Both the position numbers and the translations under genes were made by a program. From Agromyces sp. Root81 (GTDB taxonomy: Bacteria > Actinomycetota > Actinomycetes > Actinomycetales > Microbacteriaceae): a stretch of DNA of 64,000 nucleotides. Under the pieces are notes generated by a model, which made no database searches, was not told the origin of the DNA, and worked only from the letters and a program-made list of their open reading frames with translations. This document shows positions 28,285 to 40,699 of the stretch, one piece after another. The stretch spans positions 828,875-892,874 of the forward strand of contig NZ_LMIR01000001.1 of the NCBI RefSeq assembly GCF_001429165.1. The letters are read 5' to 3'. Positions within the stretch are counted from its first letter, which is position 1, and the number at the start of each line of letters is the position of its first letter.

Positions 28285-28923
28285 TCAGAACCCGAAGTCG
28301 CCGCCACCGCCGAAGTCGCCCCCACCGAAATCGCCGAAGCCGCCGAAGTCACCGCCCGAATCGGCACCTGACGCGTCGTACCCGCCGTCGGCACCGGCAT
28401 CCCCGCCGCCATCGGCGCCCGAGTCGCCTGCGTCGCCATCGGCCCCCGCCTCGACAGCCGAGGGGTCGGGCAGGAACGCCTGCGCGATCGCCGAGCCGAC
28501 GACCACACCGGCCACCGAGCCGAGCAGCGAGCCGGCGAACATGCCGCCGAACGAGGGGCCGCCCTGCTGGGGGCGCCCGCCCGCGGCATCCGCTCGGTTG
28601 AAGGCTCGCTCGACGCTGCCGGGTGCGCGCAGCTCGGCGCGCGTCGCGGCCCGGGCCAGCGCGCTCGGCTCGTCGGAGACGAGTCGTTCACCGGCAGGGG
28701 CTTCCTCGCTGAGCGAGGCGAAGACGGCCTGGCGCTGCTGCGGCGTGAGCTTCGCGAACGCCTCGGCGTGCACCGCCTCGACCGACTCGGGCGGAGCGGT
28801 GCGCAGCAGGTACCGGTAGCGCTCGACTGCGAGTTCGTCGTCGCTCAGCCTGCGGGCCGGCTGGGCCTGCTGCCTCGGCGGCTCGGCCGGTACTGCACCG
28901 AAGAGACGGTCAAGGAATCCCAT
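28285..28923 (-). CDS. Protein with cytosolic helical N-part and Gly/Asp-rich tail
   Basis: A 212-aa protein of unknown function. Residues ~25-110 form a charged helical part (LSDDELAVERYRYLLR, LTPQQRQAVFASLSEE). A hydrophobic Gly/Ala/Val segment follows (MFAGSLLGSVAGVVVGSAIAQ). The tail is low-complexity, with Gly/Asp repeats ending in GGDFGGGGDFGF. The N-terminal part with a C-terminal Gly-rich tail is common in actinobacterial proteins without assigned role. Confidence 0.75.
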   Translation of the reverse strand: MGFLDRLFGAVPAEPPRQQAQPARRLSDDELAVERYRYLLRTAPPESVEAVHAEAFAKLTPQQRQAVFASLSEEAPAGERLVSDEPSALARAATRAELRAPGSVERAFNRADAAGGRPQQGGPSFGGMFAGSLLGSVAGVVVGSAIAQAFLPDPSAVEAGADGDAGDSGADGGGDAGADGGYDASGADSGGDFGGFGDFGGGDFGGGGDFGF

Positions 28924-29091
28924 GTTGTCCTCGTCAATCGTTCAGGGGACGACCAATCTATGGCCGACAGCATTGAGCGTGCTGTGAATCGGGTGCGCGC
29001 CGCTCGCATCGCGTCGGCCACGTCACCGGGGTCGTAGCACCGTGAGCGTGCCAGAATTGCCATAGGGCCGGACGAAGTAGTCGGAGGGGTC

Positions 29092-30390
29092 GTGAGCGAA
29101 TCGAGCGCACCGCATCCCACCGGGTTCGCGCCCGGCGCAACCGCGCGTGATCCCGTCATCGATCTCGTGCGCGTGCTGTGCGTCGCACTCGTGGTCGTGG
29201 GCCACATGCTGATGATCGGCGCGGCGGTCGTTCCCGGTCGCGGACTGGTGGTCGAGCGCACACTCCTCGAGACGAACTGGATCGGCCCGGTCACGTGGAT
29301 CGCACAGGTCATGCCGCTGTTCTTCGTGGTCGGCGGATTCGCCGGCATCGGCGCTTGGCGGCGCCTCGAGGCATCCGGAGGGTCGGCGGCCGACTTCATC
29401 CGCTCTCGCATCCTCAGGCTCGCGCGCCCGTCGATCGCGCTGTTCGCCGCGCTCGCCCTCGCCATACTCGTGATGCACCTCACCGGTGTCGATCCCGTTG
29501 CGGTCCGGCTCATCGGCATGGGAATCTCGTCACCGCTCTGGTTCCTCGCGGCGTACGCCTTCGCGCAGGCCTCCCTCCCCGGGCTCGCGACGTTCCACTC
29601 CATGGCGCCCTGGCGGACGCTTGCGACCCTGGCAGCCGGCGCGCTGACATTCGACGTGCTGCGCTTCGCGACCGGCATCGAAGCACTCGGACTCCTGAAC
29701 ATGACGTTCGTCTGGTTGTTCGTGCAGCAGCTGGGTTTCTGGATGGCCGACGGATGGTTCCGCGCCCGGTCGAAGGTCATCGTCGCGGCGATCGGCGGCA
29801 GTGCCTACCTCCTGCTCGTCGGCCTCGTCGGAATCGGATACCCCGGTAACATGCTCGACAATCTCAATCCGCCGACCTTCGCGATCGTCGCACTCGCCGT
29901 CGGACAGACGTGCCTGCTCGTCCTCGTGCATCCGGCGCTCGCGCGCCTGATGACCGTGCGGGTGGTACGCGCGGTGGTCGCGACGGTCGGATCCCGCTTG
30001 ATGACGATCTACCTGTGGCACCTGCCGGTGCTCGCGCTCGTGATCGGCCTGCTGCTGCTCACGCCCCTGCCGTCACCGTCGGCCGGCTCCGCCGAATGGT
30101 GGTTGACCCGGCCGGTGATCTTCCTCGTCATGGTCGGGGTGCTCGCCGGGATCTCGATGCTGTTCGGCCGATTGGAGCGCCCGTTGCCGAGCCACGGGAA
30201 CCGCGTGCCCGACTGGTCGGCCGGACTCGCCGCCGCGTGCATGGTCGTACCGCCGTTCGCCGTGATCGTCTTCGGTCTCGACTTCGTCGTCGCCGCGTCG
30301 AGCGCGATCCTGCTCACGGCGGCCGTACTCCTCCTGCGCCCGCTGCCCGCGCGCCTGCGCGAGCGCGGCCCGACCACCGTCGCGCTCTAG
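29092..30390 (+). CDS. Acyltransferase 3 family integral membrane protein
   Basis: A 432-aa protein with ~10-11 helices. The family motif is in the first helix region (VIDLVRVLCVALVVVGHML), with the conserved Arg and His. Such enzymes O-acylate sugars or surface glycans, using acyl-CoA from the cytosol. GGAGGGG precedes the GTG start at 29092. No glycan gene cluster is adjacent, so the acceptor is unknown. The 168-base gap before it shows no further gene. Confidence 0.87.
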   Translation: MSESSAPHPTGFAPGATARDPVIDLVRVLCVALVVVGHMLMIGAAVVPGRGLVVERTLLETNWIGPVTWIAQVMPLFFVVGGFAGIGAWRRLEASGGSAADFIRSRILRLARPSIALFAALALAILVMHLTGVDPVAVRLIGMGISSPLWFLAAYAFAQASLPGLATFHSMAPWRTLATLAAGALTFDVLRFATGIEALGLLNMTFVWLFVQQLGFWMADGWFRARSKVIVAAIGGSAYLLLVGLVGIGYPGNMLDNLNPPTFAIVALAVGQTCLLVLVHPALARLMTVRVVRAVVATVGSRLMTIYLWHLPVLALVIGLLLLTPLPSPSAGSAEWWLTRPVIFLVMVGVLAGISMLFGRLERPLPSHGNRVPDWSAGLAAACMVVPPFAVIVFGLDFVVAASSAILLTAAVLLLRPLPARLRERGPTTVAL

Positions 30391-30457
30391 CGATCGGAAC
30401 GGCCGCATCGCTCGCTCGCCTGAACGAGTCGGAGTCGAGCGACGCGACCGCGCCTGA

Positions 30458-31972
30458 TCAGGCCTGAGCGCGCTCGAGCACGAGCTCGCGTACGCGAGCA
30501 GCGTCGGCCTTGCCCTGCATCGCCTTCATGACCGCACCGATGACCGCGCCGGCCGCCTGCACCTTGCCGTCGCGGATCTTCGCGAGCACGTCGGGCTGCG
30601 ACGCGAGCGCCTCGTCGATGGCGGCGATCAGCGCGCCGTCGTCGGAGACGACCGCGAGGCCGCGCGCGTCGACGACCTGCTGCGGCGAGCCCTCGCCGGC
30701 GATGACGCCCTCGAGCACCTGGCGGGCCAAGCGGTCGGTGAGCGTGCCGGAGTCGACGAGCTGCGCGAGTTCGGCGACGTGCTCGGGCGACACGAGGCCC
30801 GACGCGTCGACGTCGGCGGCATTCGCGAGACGGGCGATCTCACCCGTCCACCACTTGCGCGCGGCGGCGGGCGTCGCGCCAGCCGCGACGGTCTCGGCCA
30901 GCTCGTTCAGCATGCCCGAGTTCGCCACGATCTGGAACTCGTCGTCACTGAAGCCCCACTCGGACTTCAGGCGTCGGCGGCGCGCGGCGGGCGCTTCGGG
31001 CAGCGCGGCGCGCAGCTCGTCGACGAGCTCCTTCGAGGGCACGACCGGCAGCAGGTCGGGCTCGGGGAAGTAGCGGTAGTCGTCGGCGTCGGACTTCGGA
31101 CGGCCGGCGCTCGTGGCACCGGTGTCCTCGTGCCAGTGGCGCGTCTCCTGGATGATCGTGCCGCCGCCCGCGAGGATGGCCGCCTGACGCTGGATCTCGT
31201 AGCGCACGGCGCGCTCCACCGAGCGCATCGAGTTGACGTTCTTCGTCTCGGTGCGGGTGCCGAGCTTCTCCTGGCCGCGCGGCCGAAGCGAGACGTTCGC
31301 GTCGCAGCGGAGGTTGCCGCGCTCCATGCGCGCCTCGGAGATGCCGAGCGAGAGCACGATGTCGCGGATCGTGGCGACGTACGCCTTCGCGAGCGCCGGG
31401 GTGTCGGCCTCGCCGCCGAAGATCGGACGCGTCACGATCTCGACGAGCGGAACGCCGGCGCGGTTGTAGTCGACGAGCGAGTACTCGGCGCCCTGGATGC
31501 GGCCGGTCGAGCCGCCCACGTGCGTGAGCTTGCCCGCATCCTCCTCCATGTGCGCGCGCTCGATCGGCACCGTGAAGACGCGGCCGTTCTCGAGCTCGAC
31601 CTCGACCTCGCCGTCGAACGCGATCGGCTCGTCGTACTGCGAGATCTGGTAGTTCTTCGCGAGGTCGGGGTAGAAGTAGTTCTTGCGTGCGAACCGGCTC
31701 GACGGCGCGATCTCGCAGCCGAGCGCGAGGCCCAGGCTGATCGAATACTTCACGGCGTCGCCGTTGACCACGGGCAGCGAACCCGGCAGGCCGAGGCAGA
31801 CGGGCGTGATGAGCGTGTTCGGCTCGGCTCCGTGGAACTGCGAGTTCGCCGGGTTCGGGGCCGAGGAGAACATCTTGGTCGTGGTGTTCAGCTCGACGTG
31901 CACCTCGAGGCCGATGACCGGTTCGAAGAGTTCGAGGGCCTTGTCGAAGTCCATCAGTTCAGCGCGGGCCAT
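30458..31972 (-). CDS. gatB: Asp/Glu-tRNA amidotransferase subunit B
   Basis: tRNA-binding and kinase subunit of GatCAB, which converts Glu-tRNA(Gln) or Asp-tRNA(Asn) to the amide form. The cradle domain begins with [22 protein letters not shown]. Conserved segments include [38 protein letters not shown] and [12 protein letters not shown]. The YqeY-like tail domain is at ~355-500. The start codon shares one base with the gatA stop. Confidence 0.97.
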   Translation of the reverse strand: MARAELMDFDKALELFEPVIGLEVHVELNTTTKMFSSAPNPANSQFHGAEPNTLITPVCLGLPGSLPVVNGDAVKYSISLGLALGCEIAPSSRFARKNYFYPDLAKNYQISQYDEPIAFDGEVEVELENGRVFTVPIERAHMEEDAGKLTHVGGSTGRIQGAEYSLVDYNRAGVPLVEIVTRPIFGGEADTPALAKAYVATIRDIVLSLGISEARMERGNLRCDANVSLRPRGQEKLGTRTETKNVNSMRSVERAVRYEIQRQAAILAGGGTIIQETRHWHEDTGATSAGRPKSDADDYRYFPEPDLLPVVPSKELVDELRAALPEAPAARRRRLKSEWGFSDDEFQIVANSGMLNELAETVAAGATPAAARKWWTGEIARLANAADVDASGLVSPEHVAELAQLVDSGTLTDRLARQVLEGVIAGEGSPQQVVDARGLAVVSDDGALIAAIDEALASQPDVLAKIRDGKVQAAGAVIGAVMKAMQGKADAARVRELVLERAQA

Positions 31973-33507
31973 CAGAGTGCGCCTTCCTCGGTCGCGGTGA
32001 GCTCATGGGCGGAGAGGTCGGGGGCCTGCGCGAGGAGCGGTCCGCCCCAACGCGCTTCGAGCAGCTGCTCGAGTGCGGCACCGACGTTGTAGAGACGCGC
32101 GTCCTCACGCGCCGGCGCCAGGAACTGGATGCCGACGGGCAGGCCGTCTTCGGGCGCGAGGCCCGACGGCAGCGAGATGCCGGGCACGCCGGCGAGGTTC
32201 GCGGGGATCGTCGCGATGTCGTTCAGGTACATCGATACGGGGTCGGCGAGCTTCTCGCCGAACTTGAACGCGGTCGTCGGCGCGGTCGGCGACGCGAGCA
32301 CGTCGACGTTCGCGAACGCCGCGTCGAAGTCGCGCTGCACGAGCGTGCGCACTTTCTGCGCGGAGCCGTAGTAGGCGTCGTAGTAGCCCGCAGAGAGTGC
32401 GTAGGTGCCGAGGATGATGCGGCGCTTCACCTCGGGACCGAAGCCCGCCTCGCGCGTGGCCGACATGACCTGCTCGACGGTGCCGCCGCCCTCGGGCGTG
32501 ACCCGGAGGCCGAAGCGCACCGAGTCGAACTTCGCGAGGTTCGACGACGCCTCGGCCGGGAGGATCAGGTAGTACGCCGCGATGGAGTACTCGAAGTGAG
32601 GTGCGGAGACCTCGACGATCTCGGCGCCGTTCTTCTCGAGCAGCTCGAGCGACTCGTGGAAGCGCTGACGCACGCCGGCCTGGAAGCCCTCGCCGTCGAG
32701 TTCCTTGATGACGCCGATGCGGAGGCCGGAGACATCCGCTCGCCGCACCGCGTCGGCCATCGACGGCCACGCCTCGGGGATCGACGTGGAGTCGAGCGGG
32801 TCGTGCCCGGCGATCACGTCGTGGAGGAGGGCCGCGTCGAGCACGGTGCGCGTGACGGGGCCGATCTGGTCGAGCGAGGAGGCCAGGGCGATCGAGCCGT
32901 AGCGGCTGACCGCGCCGTACGTCGGCTTCACGCCGACGGTGCCGGTGACATGCGCAGGCTGGCGGATCGAGCCGCCGGTGTCGGAGCCGAGCGCGAGGGG
33001 TGCTTCGAACGCCGCGACGGATGCCGCGGAGCCGCCGCCGGAGCCGCCGGGGATGCGGTCGAGGTCCCAGGGGTTGTGGGTCGGACCGTACGCCGAGTGC
33101 TCGGTCGACGAGCCCATGGCGAACTCGTCCATGTTGGTCTTGCCGAGGGGGATCATGCCCGCCTCGCGCACCTTCGTGACGGGCGTCGCATCGTACGGCG
33201 GGATCCAGCCCTCGAGGATGCGGGAGCCCGACGTGGACGGCATGCCCTTCGTGACGAGCACGTCCTTGATCGCGATCGGCACGCCCGCGAGCGGGCCGAG
33301 GGGTGCGCCGGCGGCACGCCGGCGGTCGATCTCGGCAGCCGTCTCGATGGCGCGCTCGCCCTCGACGTGCAGGAACGCGTGCACGGCACCGTCGACCGCG
33401 GCGATGCGATCGAGGTGCGCGCGGGTGGCCTCGACCGAGGAGACCTCGCCGGCGGCGAGCTTCTCGCCGAGTGCGGCCGCCGACAGGCGGATCAGTTCGT
33501 CGCTCAC
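31972..33507 (-). CDS. gatA: Asp/Glu-tRNA amidotransferase subunit A
   Basis: Amidase-signature glutaminase subunit of GatCAB, 511 aa. The Ser-cisSer-Lys triad lies in [12 protein letters not shown] (Lys), and in the Gly/Ser-rich region [15 protein letters not shown] and [12 protein letters not shown]. It is overlapped 4 bases by gatC upstream and 1 base by gatB downstream, so all three subunits are translated in coupled fashion. Confidence 0.98.
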   Translation of the reverse strand: MSDELIRLSAAALGEKLAAGEVSSVEATRAHLDRIAAVDGAVHAFLHVEGERAIETAAEIDRRRAAGAPLGPLAGVPIAIKDVLVTKGMPSTSGSRILEGWIPPYDATPVTKVREAGMIPLGKTNMDEFAMGSSTEHSAYGPTHNPWDLDRIPGGSGGGSAASVAAFEAPLALGSDTGGSIRQPAHVTGTVGVKPTYGAVSRYGSIALASSLDQIGPVTRTVLDAALLHDVIAGHDPLDSTSIPEAWPSMADAVRRADVSGLRIGVIKELDGEGFQAGVRQRFHESLELLEKNGAEIVEVSAPHFEYSIAAYYLILPAEASSNLAKFDSVRFGLRVTPEGGGTVEQVMSATREAGFGPEVKRRIILGTYALSAGYYDAYYGSAQKVRTLVQRDFDAAFANVDVLASPTAPTTAFKFGEKLADPVSMYLNDIATIPANLAGVPGISLPSGLAPEDGLPVGIQFLAPAREDARLYNVGAALEQLLEARWGGPLLAQAPDLSAHELTATEEGAL

Positions 33508-33806
33508 TGCTCTTCTCCCAGGATGGCCGAGACCTTGAATCGCGAGTCGTCGGACTCGGGGGCGCCCGCGAGCGCCTCGTCTGCGGTGAGCACGGTCGTG
33601 CCCACGACGTCGTCGCGGAAGACGTTCTGCATCGGGATCGGGTGGCTCGTCGGCGGCACGTCGGGCGTGGCGACCTCGCTCACCTTCTCGACCGCGTGCA
33701 TGATCTGGCCGAGCTCCGTGGTGAGGTGGCCGATCTCTTCATCGGTGAGCGCGATGCGGGCGAGGTTCGCGAGATGCGCGACCTGCTCCGCAGTGATTTC
33801 GGACAT
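33504..33806 (-). CDS. gatC: Asp/Glu-tRNA amidotransferase subunit C
   Basis: Small belt subunit (100 aa) that wraps GatA and GatB together. The family pattern is seen in [19 protein letters not shown], then [20 protein letters not shown] and the C-terminal FRDDV. It is the first gene of gatCAB, with GGAG before the ATG. Confidence 0.96.
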   Translation of the reverse strand: MSEITAEQVAHLANLARIALTDEEIGHLTTELGQIMHAVEKVSEVATPDVPPTSHPIPMQNVFRDDVVGTTVLTADEALAGAPESDDSRFKVSAILGEEQ

Positions 33807-33842
33807 GCTGCTCCGTCGTCTCGGGATGGGGATGCATCGATT

Positions 33843-35612
33843 CTATCGGGGCTCGCCGAACAGCCCGATGCCGTACTTCTGCAGGAGCTCGTACGCGTCG
33901 GCGTAGGTCTCGGGCTCCTCGTCGTCGGGGCGCCCGAACTTCGCGAGCAGCAACCCCAGCAGGCCGCGTGCCGGCGGGCTCAGCGGCTTGTCCTTGTGCG
34001 CGTGCCCGGGGTGCGGGGCATCGGCCTGCGGGTTCGGCGGGATGTACTGCGGGGTCGTCGACGGCCAGGTCAGCGGATGCCTCGGCGTGTCGAGGTTCAC
34101 CGCGGTGAACATGTCGTTCGCCTCGGCGTCGCGCCGAGTGAGCGGCTTCAGCCCGTGCAGCTTCGCCAGGGTCGCGATCACGGCGCCGTGATGCATCTCG
34201 TCGTTGATCACGCTGCCCGCGCGCGTGTAGGCGGAGACGGCGATCGCCGGTACGCGGCATCCGAGTCGATCGAAGCGGAAGCCCATCTCGCCGGCCGGCT
34301 CGTCGACCTCCGGCGGCGTGGCCGACGGCGGGGGCACGTGGTCGTAGCATCCACCGTGCTCGTCGAAGGTGATCAGCAGCATCGTGTTCAGCGCGTTCGA
34401 GCCGTCGGAGGACGCGCTCGCCTTGACGGCCTCGTAGATCTCGTGGACGAGGGCCTCGCCCGCCCTGACATCGGAGATCGCACTGTCGACGACCTCGGTG
34501 CCGTCGACATCGCTCTCGCGGAGCCTGCCGAACGGCGGGTGGAAGTCGTTGTGGTTGTAGGTCATGCGCGGTTCGATGAACGAGTACGCCGGCAGCTCGC
34601 CGTTCTTCACGTCGTCGTAGAACTGCTCCATCGTCGCGAAGTGCGCGGTGCGCCAGTACTTCTCGAGCACCGGCGCGTGCAGCACGCCCGTGAACGAGAC
34701 GAGCTGGAGTTCGTCGAAGTAGACCCGCCACGAGATGCCCGCGTCTTCGAGGCGATTGAAGATCGTCGGGGTGGCGGGCGCGTCGAGCCACTTGGTGTAC
34801 CCACCACCGTGCTTGTTCGTGACGAAGCCGTGCGAGGTCGAGGCGTGGAAGAAGGAGCGGTTGCAGAAGGTCTGCGATGGCACACCGGCGTGCCAGGCGT
34901 CGTACACCGCGAAGTTCTTCGCGAGGGTCGAGAGCACTGGGAGCATCTCGGCGGAGAACGAGCCCATGATCTGCGCGAGCTCCCCGGGATCGGGCGCTGT
35001 GCCCTTCTTGAGTCGCTCGTAGTTGACGAGGTAGTCGGTCACGAAGCCGTCCATGGCGGGCTTCGCGTTCGACTTCGGCGCGTTGAAGGGCGTCTGCATC
35101 TGCTCCACGAAGAGCTCGGCATTGCCGGGCGGGTCGATCGTGTTGAAGATCTGCGTGTTGACGTGCGGGTATTCCTCGCCCGGGTCGGGGTTCGGACGCC
35201 CCATGATCTCGTCGGTCGCCCCCTCGTACACGTGGGCGGCGATCGTCGTGCCGTCGGGAGCCGTGTTCGAGTAGTCGCCGAACGCCAGACCGTCGAACTG
35301 CGCCCCGTCGGGCAGGTCGTCGGTCGAGTACAGCCAGCCGAGCAGGTTGTCGAAGGAGCGGTTCTCGCCCATGACGACGACGAGATGGTCGAAGCCCGCC
35401 TTCTCGCGGGGGCTGAAGGCGGCGAAGTCGTCGGCACCGGCCTCGTAGCCGAGCGCGTGTCCGATCGAGGCGCCAATCGCGGCCCCGACGCCGCCGCCGA
35501 CCACGGCTCCGGCGGCTGCGACTCCGCCGAGTTTCAGGAAGTCGCGGCGGCTCGACCCGCCGGTGCCGCTCGGTGACTCATCGGACCCGCGCTCGGTCTC
35601 GTCATCTGCCAT
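33843..35612 (-). CDS. TAT-exported phospholipase C / acid phosphatase-like phosphoesterase
   Basis: A 589-aa secreted enzyme of the bacterial phosphoesterase (PlcC/AcpA) superfamily. The N-terminus has the twin-arginine motif SRRDFLKLGG and a long Gly/Ala-rich hydrophobic core. Metal and catalytic parts seen are VVVMGENRSFDNLLGW, FDEHGGCYDHVPPP, and FRFDRLGCRVPAIAVSAY. GGAGGGG precedes the ATG. It may hydrolyse phospholipids or other phosphodiesters outside the cell. It lies between gatC and ligA on the same strand, 36 bases from each. Confidence 0.92.
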   Translation of the reverse strand: MADDETERGSDESPSGTGGSSRRDFLKLGGVAAAGAVVGGGVGAAIGASIGHALGYEAGADDFAAFSPREKAGFDHLVVVMGENRSFDNLLGWLYSTDDLPDGAQFDGLAFGDYSNTAPDGTTIAAHVYEGATDEIMGRPNPDPGEEYPHVNTQIFNTIDPPGNAELFVEQMQTPFNAPKSNAKPAMDGFVTDYLVNYERLKKGTAPDPGELAQIMGSFSAEMLPVLSTLAKNFAVYDAWHAGVPSQTFCNRSFFHASTSHGFVTNKHGGGYTKWLDAPATPTIFNRLEDAGISWRVYFDELQLVSFTGVLHAPVLEKYWRTAHFATMEQFYDDVKNGELPAYSFIEPRMTYNHNDFHPPFGRLRESDVDGTEVVDSAISDVRAGEALVHEIYEAVKASASSDGSNALNTMLLITFDEHGGCYDHVPPPSATPPEVDEPAGEMGFRFDRLGCRVPAIAVSAYTRAGSVINDEMHHGAVIATLAKLHGLKPLTRRDAEANDMFTAVNLDTPRHPLTWPSTTPQYIPPNPQADAPHPGHAHKDKPLSPPARGLLGLLLAKFGRPDDEEPETYADAYELLQKYGIGLFGEPR

Positions 35613-35648
35613 GTCCCCTCCAGCATCGCCCCGGTGCCGCGCCCGTGA

Positions 35649-38081
<2,433 letters not shown>

Positions 38082-39188
38082 CTACGCGTCGACCGGAACC
38101 GCGCTGACCGTTCGGTCGATCGTGAACTGGCCGAGCACCCGCGTGCCGACGTAGATCACGGCCGTCTGGCCGGGCGCCACGCCGTCGAGCGGATGCCCCG
38201 GCGTGACGACGAGTTCGCCGTCGACGAGCTGCGCGACGGCCGGCACGGGGTCGGCGTGGGCGCGGATCTGCACCTCGCACTCGAACGCAGTCTCGGGCTG
38301 CTCGGGCGCGAGCCCGGCCCACGAGAACCGCGACCCGGCGATGACGCCGATGGCCAGCGCCTCCTTCGGGCCGACGACGACGGTGTTCTCCTTCGGACGC
38401 ACCTCGAGCACGAAGCGGGGTTTGCCATCGGCCGCTGGCGTGCCGAGGCGCATGCCGCGGCGCTGGCCGACGGTGAACGAGTGCGCTCCCTCATGCGAGC
38501 CGACGACGGCGCCCGAGCGGTCGACGATGTCGCCCGTCTCGGTGCCGACCTTGTCGGCGAGCCAGCCCCTCGTGTCGCCGTCGGGGATGAAGCAGATGTC
38601 GTAGGAGTCGGGCTTCTGCGCGACGGAGAGTCCGCGCTCGGCCGCCTCGGCGCGCACGAGCGTCTTCGACGGCGTGTCGCCGAGCGGGAAGTAGGCGTGC
38701 GCGAGCTGTTCGGCGGTGAGCACCCCGAGCACGTACGACTGGTCTTTCGCCTCGGCGCTCGCGCGGTGGAGTTCGCGGTTGCCCGAGGCATCCGTCACGA
38801 TCTTGGCGTAGTGGCCGGTGGCGACGGCGTCGAAGCCGAGGGCGAGCGCCTTCTCGAGCAGTGCGGCGAACTTGATGCGCTCGTTGCAGCGCATGCACGG
38901 GTTCGGGGTGCGCCCGGCGGAGTACTCGGCGATGAAGTCGTCGACGACGTCGGCCTTGAACCGCTCCGAGAAGTCCCACACGTAGTACGGGATACCGAGC
39001 ACGTTGGCGGCGCGCTGCGCGTCCATCGAGTCCTCGATCGTGCAGCAGCCACGGCTGCCGGTGCGCAGGGTGCCGGGCATGCGGCTGAGCGCCAGGTGCA
39101 CGCCGACGACCTCGTGGCCGGCCTCGACGGCACGCGCAGCAGCGACGGCGCTGTCGACGCCGCCGCTCATCGCTGCGAGAACCTTCAT
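38082..39188 (-). CDS. mnmA: tRNA 2-thiouridylase MnmA
   Basis: Installs the 2-thio group on U34 of tRNAs for Lys, Glu and Gln. The PP-loop is [10 protein letters not shown] near the N-terminus. The catalytic Cys pair is given by [12 protein letters not shown] and [10 protein letters not shown]. The tRNA-binding region ([11 protein letters not shown]) and C-terminal beta barrel follow. The next upstream gene on this strand is a cysteine desulfurase, its natural sulfur donor. Confidence 0.97.
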   Translation of the reverse strand: MKVLAAMSGGVDSAVAAARAVEAGHEVVGVHLALSRMPGTLRTGSRGCCTIEDSMDAQRAANVLGIPYYVWDFSERFKADVVDDFIAEYSAGRTPNPCMRCNERIKFAALLEKALALGFDAVATGHYAKIVTDASGNRELHRASAEAKDQSYVLGVLTAEQLAHAYFPLGDTPSKTLVRAEAAERGLSVAQKPDSYDICFIPDGDTRGWLADKVGTETGDIVDRSGAVVGSHEGAHSFTVGQRRGMRLGTPAADGKPRFVLEVRPKENTVVVGPKEALAIGVIAGSRFSWAGLAPEQPETAFECEVQIRAHADPVPAVAQLVDGELVVTPGHPLDGVAPGQTAVIYVGTRVLGQFTIDRTVSAVPVDA

Positions 39189-39194
39189 GCCTCC

Positions 39195-39200
39195 AGTGTA
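39195..39200 (-). promoter_or_regulatory. Putative -10 box (TACACT) for mnmA
   Basis: On the minus strand TACACT ends 6 bases before the mnmA ATG at 39188. The intervening GGAGGC is too close to act as a Shine-Dalgarno site, so the transcript is probably leaderless. Confidence 0.5.
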
Positions 39201-39279
39201 GGCAGGCCGGCTGAGCGGATGCCCCGTAGCCCGGGTCGCGGCTGGTTCAGCGGTCGCCTCTCGACCACTCCGTGCACAG

Positions 39280-39347
39280 CTTCGGAGATTCGCGCTGATT
39301 CGGAGCGGATCCCACCGCGGCGTCCGAACGGCTGCAGAACTCCGAAG
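39280..39347. repeat. 68-base imperfect palindrome between cysteine desulfurase and mnmA
   Basis: Outer arms are cttcggag (39280-39287) and ctccgaag (39340-39347). A second inverted pair, ttcgga and tccgaa, lies symmetrically inside. The element fills most of the 165-base gap. It may be a terminator for the desulfurase gene or a member of a dispersed repeat family. Confidence 0.55.
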
Positions 39348-39353
39348 TCGTGT

Positions 39354-40607
39354 TCAGGCGCGGTCGAAGGAGGTGGCGCGGGCGGCGAGCCCGGCACGGG
39401 CGGCCTGCGCGTGCGCGGCGGGCAGCGCGGCCAGGAACGCATCGACATCGGACCCGGTCGACCCGTGCCCGATCGTGATGCGGAGCGCGCCGCGGGCATC
39501 GGCCTCCGAGCGGCCCATGGCCATGAGCACGTGCGACGGTTCGGGCACCCCGGCTTGGCAGGCAGAGCCCGTCGAGACCGCGACGCCGGCGGCATCGAGC
39601 AGGAAGAGGAGCGAGTCGCCCTCGCACCCGGGGAACGAGAAGTGCGCATTGCCGGGCAGCCGAACGGATGCCCCGGGGCCGATGTCGCCCGAGAGTCGCG
39701 CATCTGGCACCACGTCGCGCACGCCCGCGATCAGCCGGTCGCGGAGCACTGCCATGCGGGCGGTGTCGGCGTCGAGGCGCGAGGCCACGAGCTCGGCGGC
39801 CGCCGCGAACGACGCCGCAGCCGCGACATCCTGCGTGCCCGATCGCACCTTGCGCTGCTGGCCGCCGCCGTGGATGAGCGGCTCGACCGCCGCCGACCGG
39901 TCGAGCACGAGCGCGCCGATGCCCGCCGGTCCGCCGATCTTGTGCGCCGAGACGCTGAGGGCGACGAGCCCGGCTCCGCGCGGGGCGTCCGTCGCCCGGC
40001 GCAGGCCGTGGACGTCGATCGGCACCTGGCCGTATGCCGCGATCGCGTCGAGGTGCAGGGGCACGCCGGCCTGCGCGGTCAGGCGCGCGACCTGCTCGAC
40101 GGGTTCGATCGTGCCGACCTCGTTGTTCGCCCAGAGCATCGTGACGAGGGCGACGGATGCCGCGTCACGGTCGAGCTCGTCGGCGAGCACGTCGAGGCGC
40201 ACCCGGCCCAGCTCGTCGAGCGGGATCTCGACGACTTCGGCCCCCTCATGGGCGACGAGCCATTCGACGGTGTCGATCGTGGCGTGGTGCTCCCCCGCCG
40301 GCACGAGGATGCGGCGACGCGAGGCAGGCGACCCGGCAGCGACCCCAGCCACCGTGCGGCGCTGCCACCAGATGCCCTTGATCGCGAGGTTCACGGCCTC
40401 GGTGCCATTGCCCGTGAAGACGATCTCGATGCCGTCCGCGCCGAGGGTCGCGGCGATGCGCTCGCGCGACTCCTCGAGCAGTCGCTTGGCCTGCTGGCCC
40501 GCGCTGTGGATCGAGGAGGGGTTGCCCACCACGGCGAGCGCGGCGGTGAGCGCCTCGATCGCCTCGGGCAGCATCGGCGTGGTCGCCGCATGGTCGAGAT
40601 AGACCAT
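39354..40607 (-). CDS. Cysteine desulfurase (NifS/IscS family)
   Basis: PLP enzyme of 417 aa that takes sulfur from cysteine for tRNA thiolation and Fe-S clusters. The start motif MVYLDHAATTP is typical. The PLP Lys lies in SAHKIGGPAG, and the active-site Cys in STGSACQAG. ATG at 40607 was chosen over upstream in-frame starts because GGAGG precedes it and it matches the family N-terminus. It probably serves MnmA, which is next downstream. Confidence 0.95.
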   Translation of the reverse strand: MVYLDHAATTPMLPEAIEALTAALAVVGNPSSIHSAGQQAKRLLEESRERIAATLGADGIEIVFTGNGTEAVNLAIKGIWWQRRTVAGVAAGSPASRRRILVPAGEHHATIDTVEWLVAHEGAEVVEIPLDELGRVRLDVLADELDRDAASVALVTMLWANNEVGTIEPVEQVARLTAQAGVPLHLDAIAAYGQVPIDVHGLRRATDAPRGAGLVALSVSAHKIGGPAGIGALVLDRSAAVEPLIHGGGQQRKVRSGTQDVAAAASFAAAAELVASRLDADTARMAVLRDRLIAGVRDVVPDARLSGDIGPGASVRLPGNAHFSFPGCEGDSLLFLLDAAGVAVSTGSACQAGVPEPSHVLMAMGRSEADARGALRITIGHGSTGSDVDAFLAALPAAHAQAARAGLAARATSFDRA

Positions 40608-40686
40608 TCGCCCTCCAGCTCTCCTCGTCACGAGCACCGCGACACGACGTGTGCAGCCACTCGGGAGGCGCTCGTCCTCCACGAAC

Positions 40687-40692
40687 TACTGT
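40687..40692 (+). promoter_or_regulatory. Putative -10 box (TACTGT), leaderless glgX
   Basis: TACTGT ends 7 bases before the ATG at 40700, and no Shine-Dalgarno sequence is seen. Confidence 0.5.
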
Positions 40693-40699
40693 AGATCGC

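Noticed and set aside
28285-28420. CRISPR-like or tandem DNA repeat in the Gly/Asp-rich tail
   Set aside because: The repeats are low-complexity Gly/Asp codons inside a coding frame, without constant repeat length or spacers.
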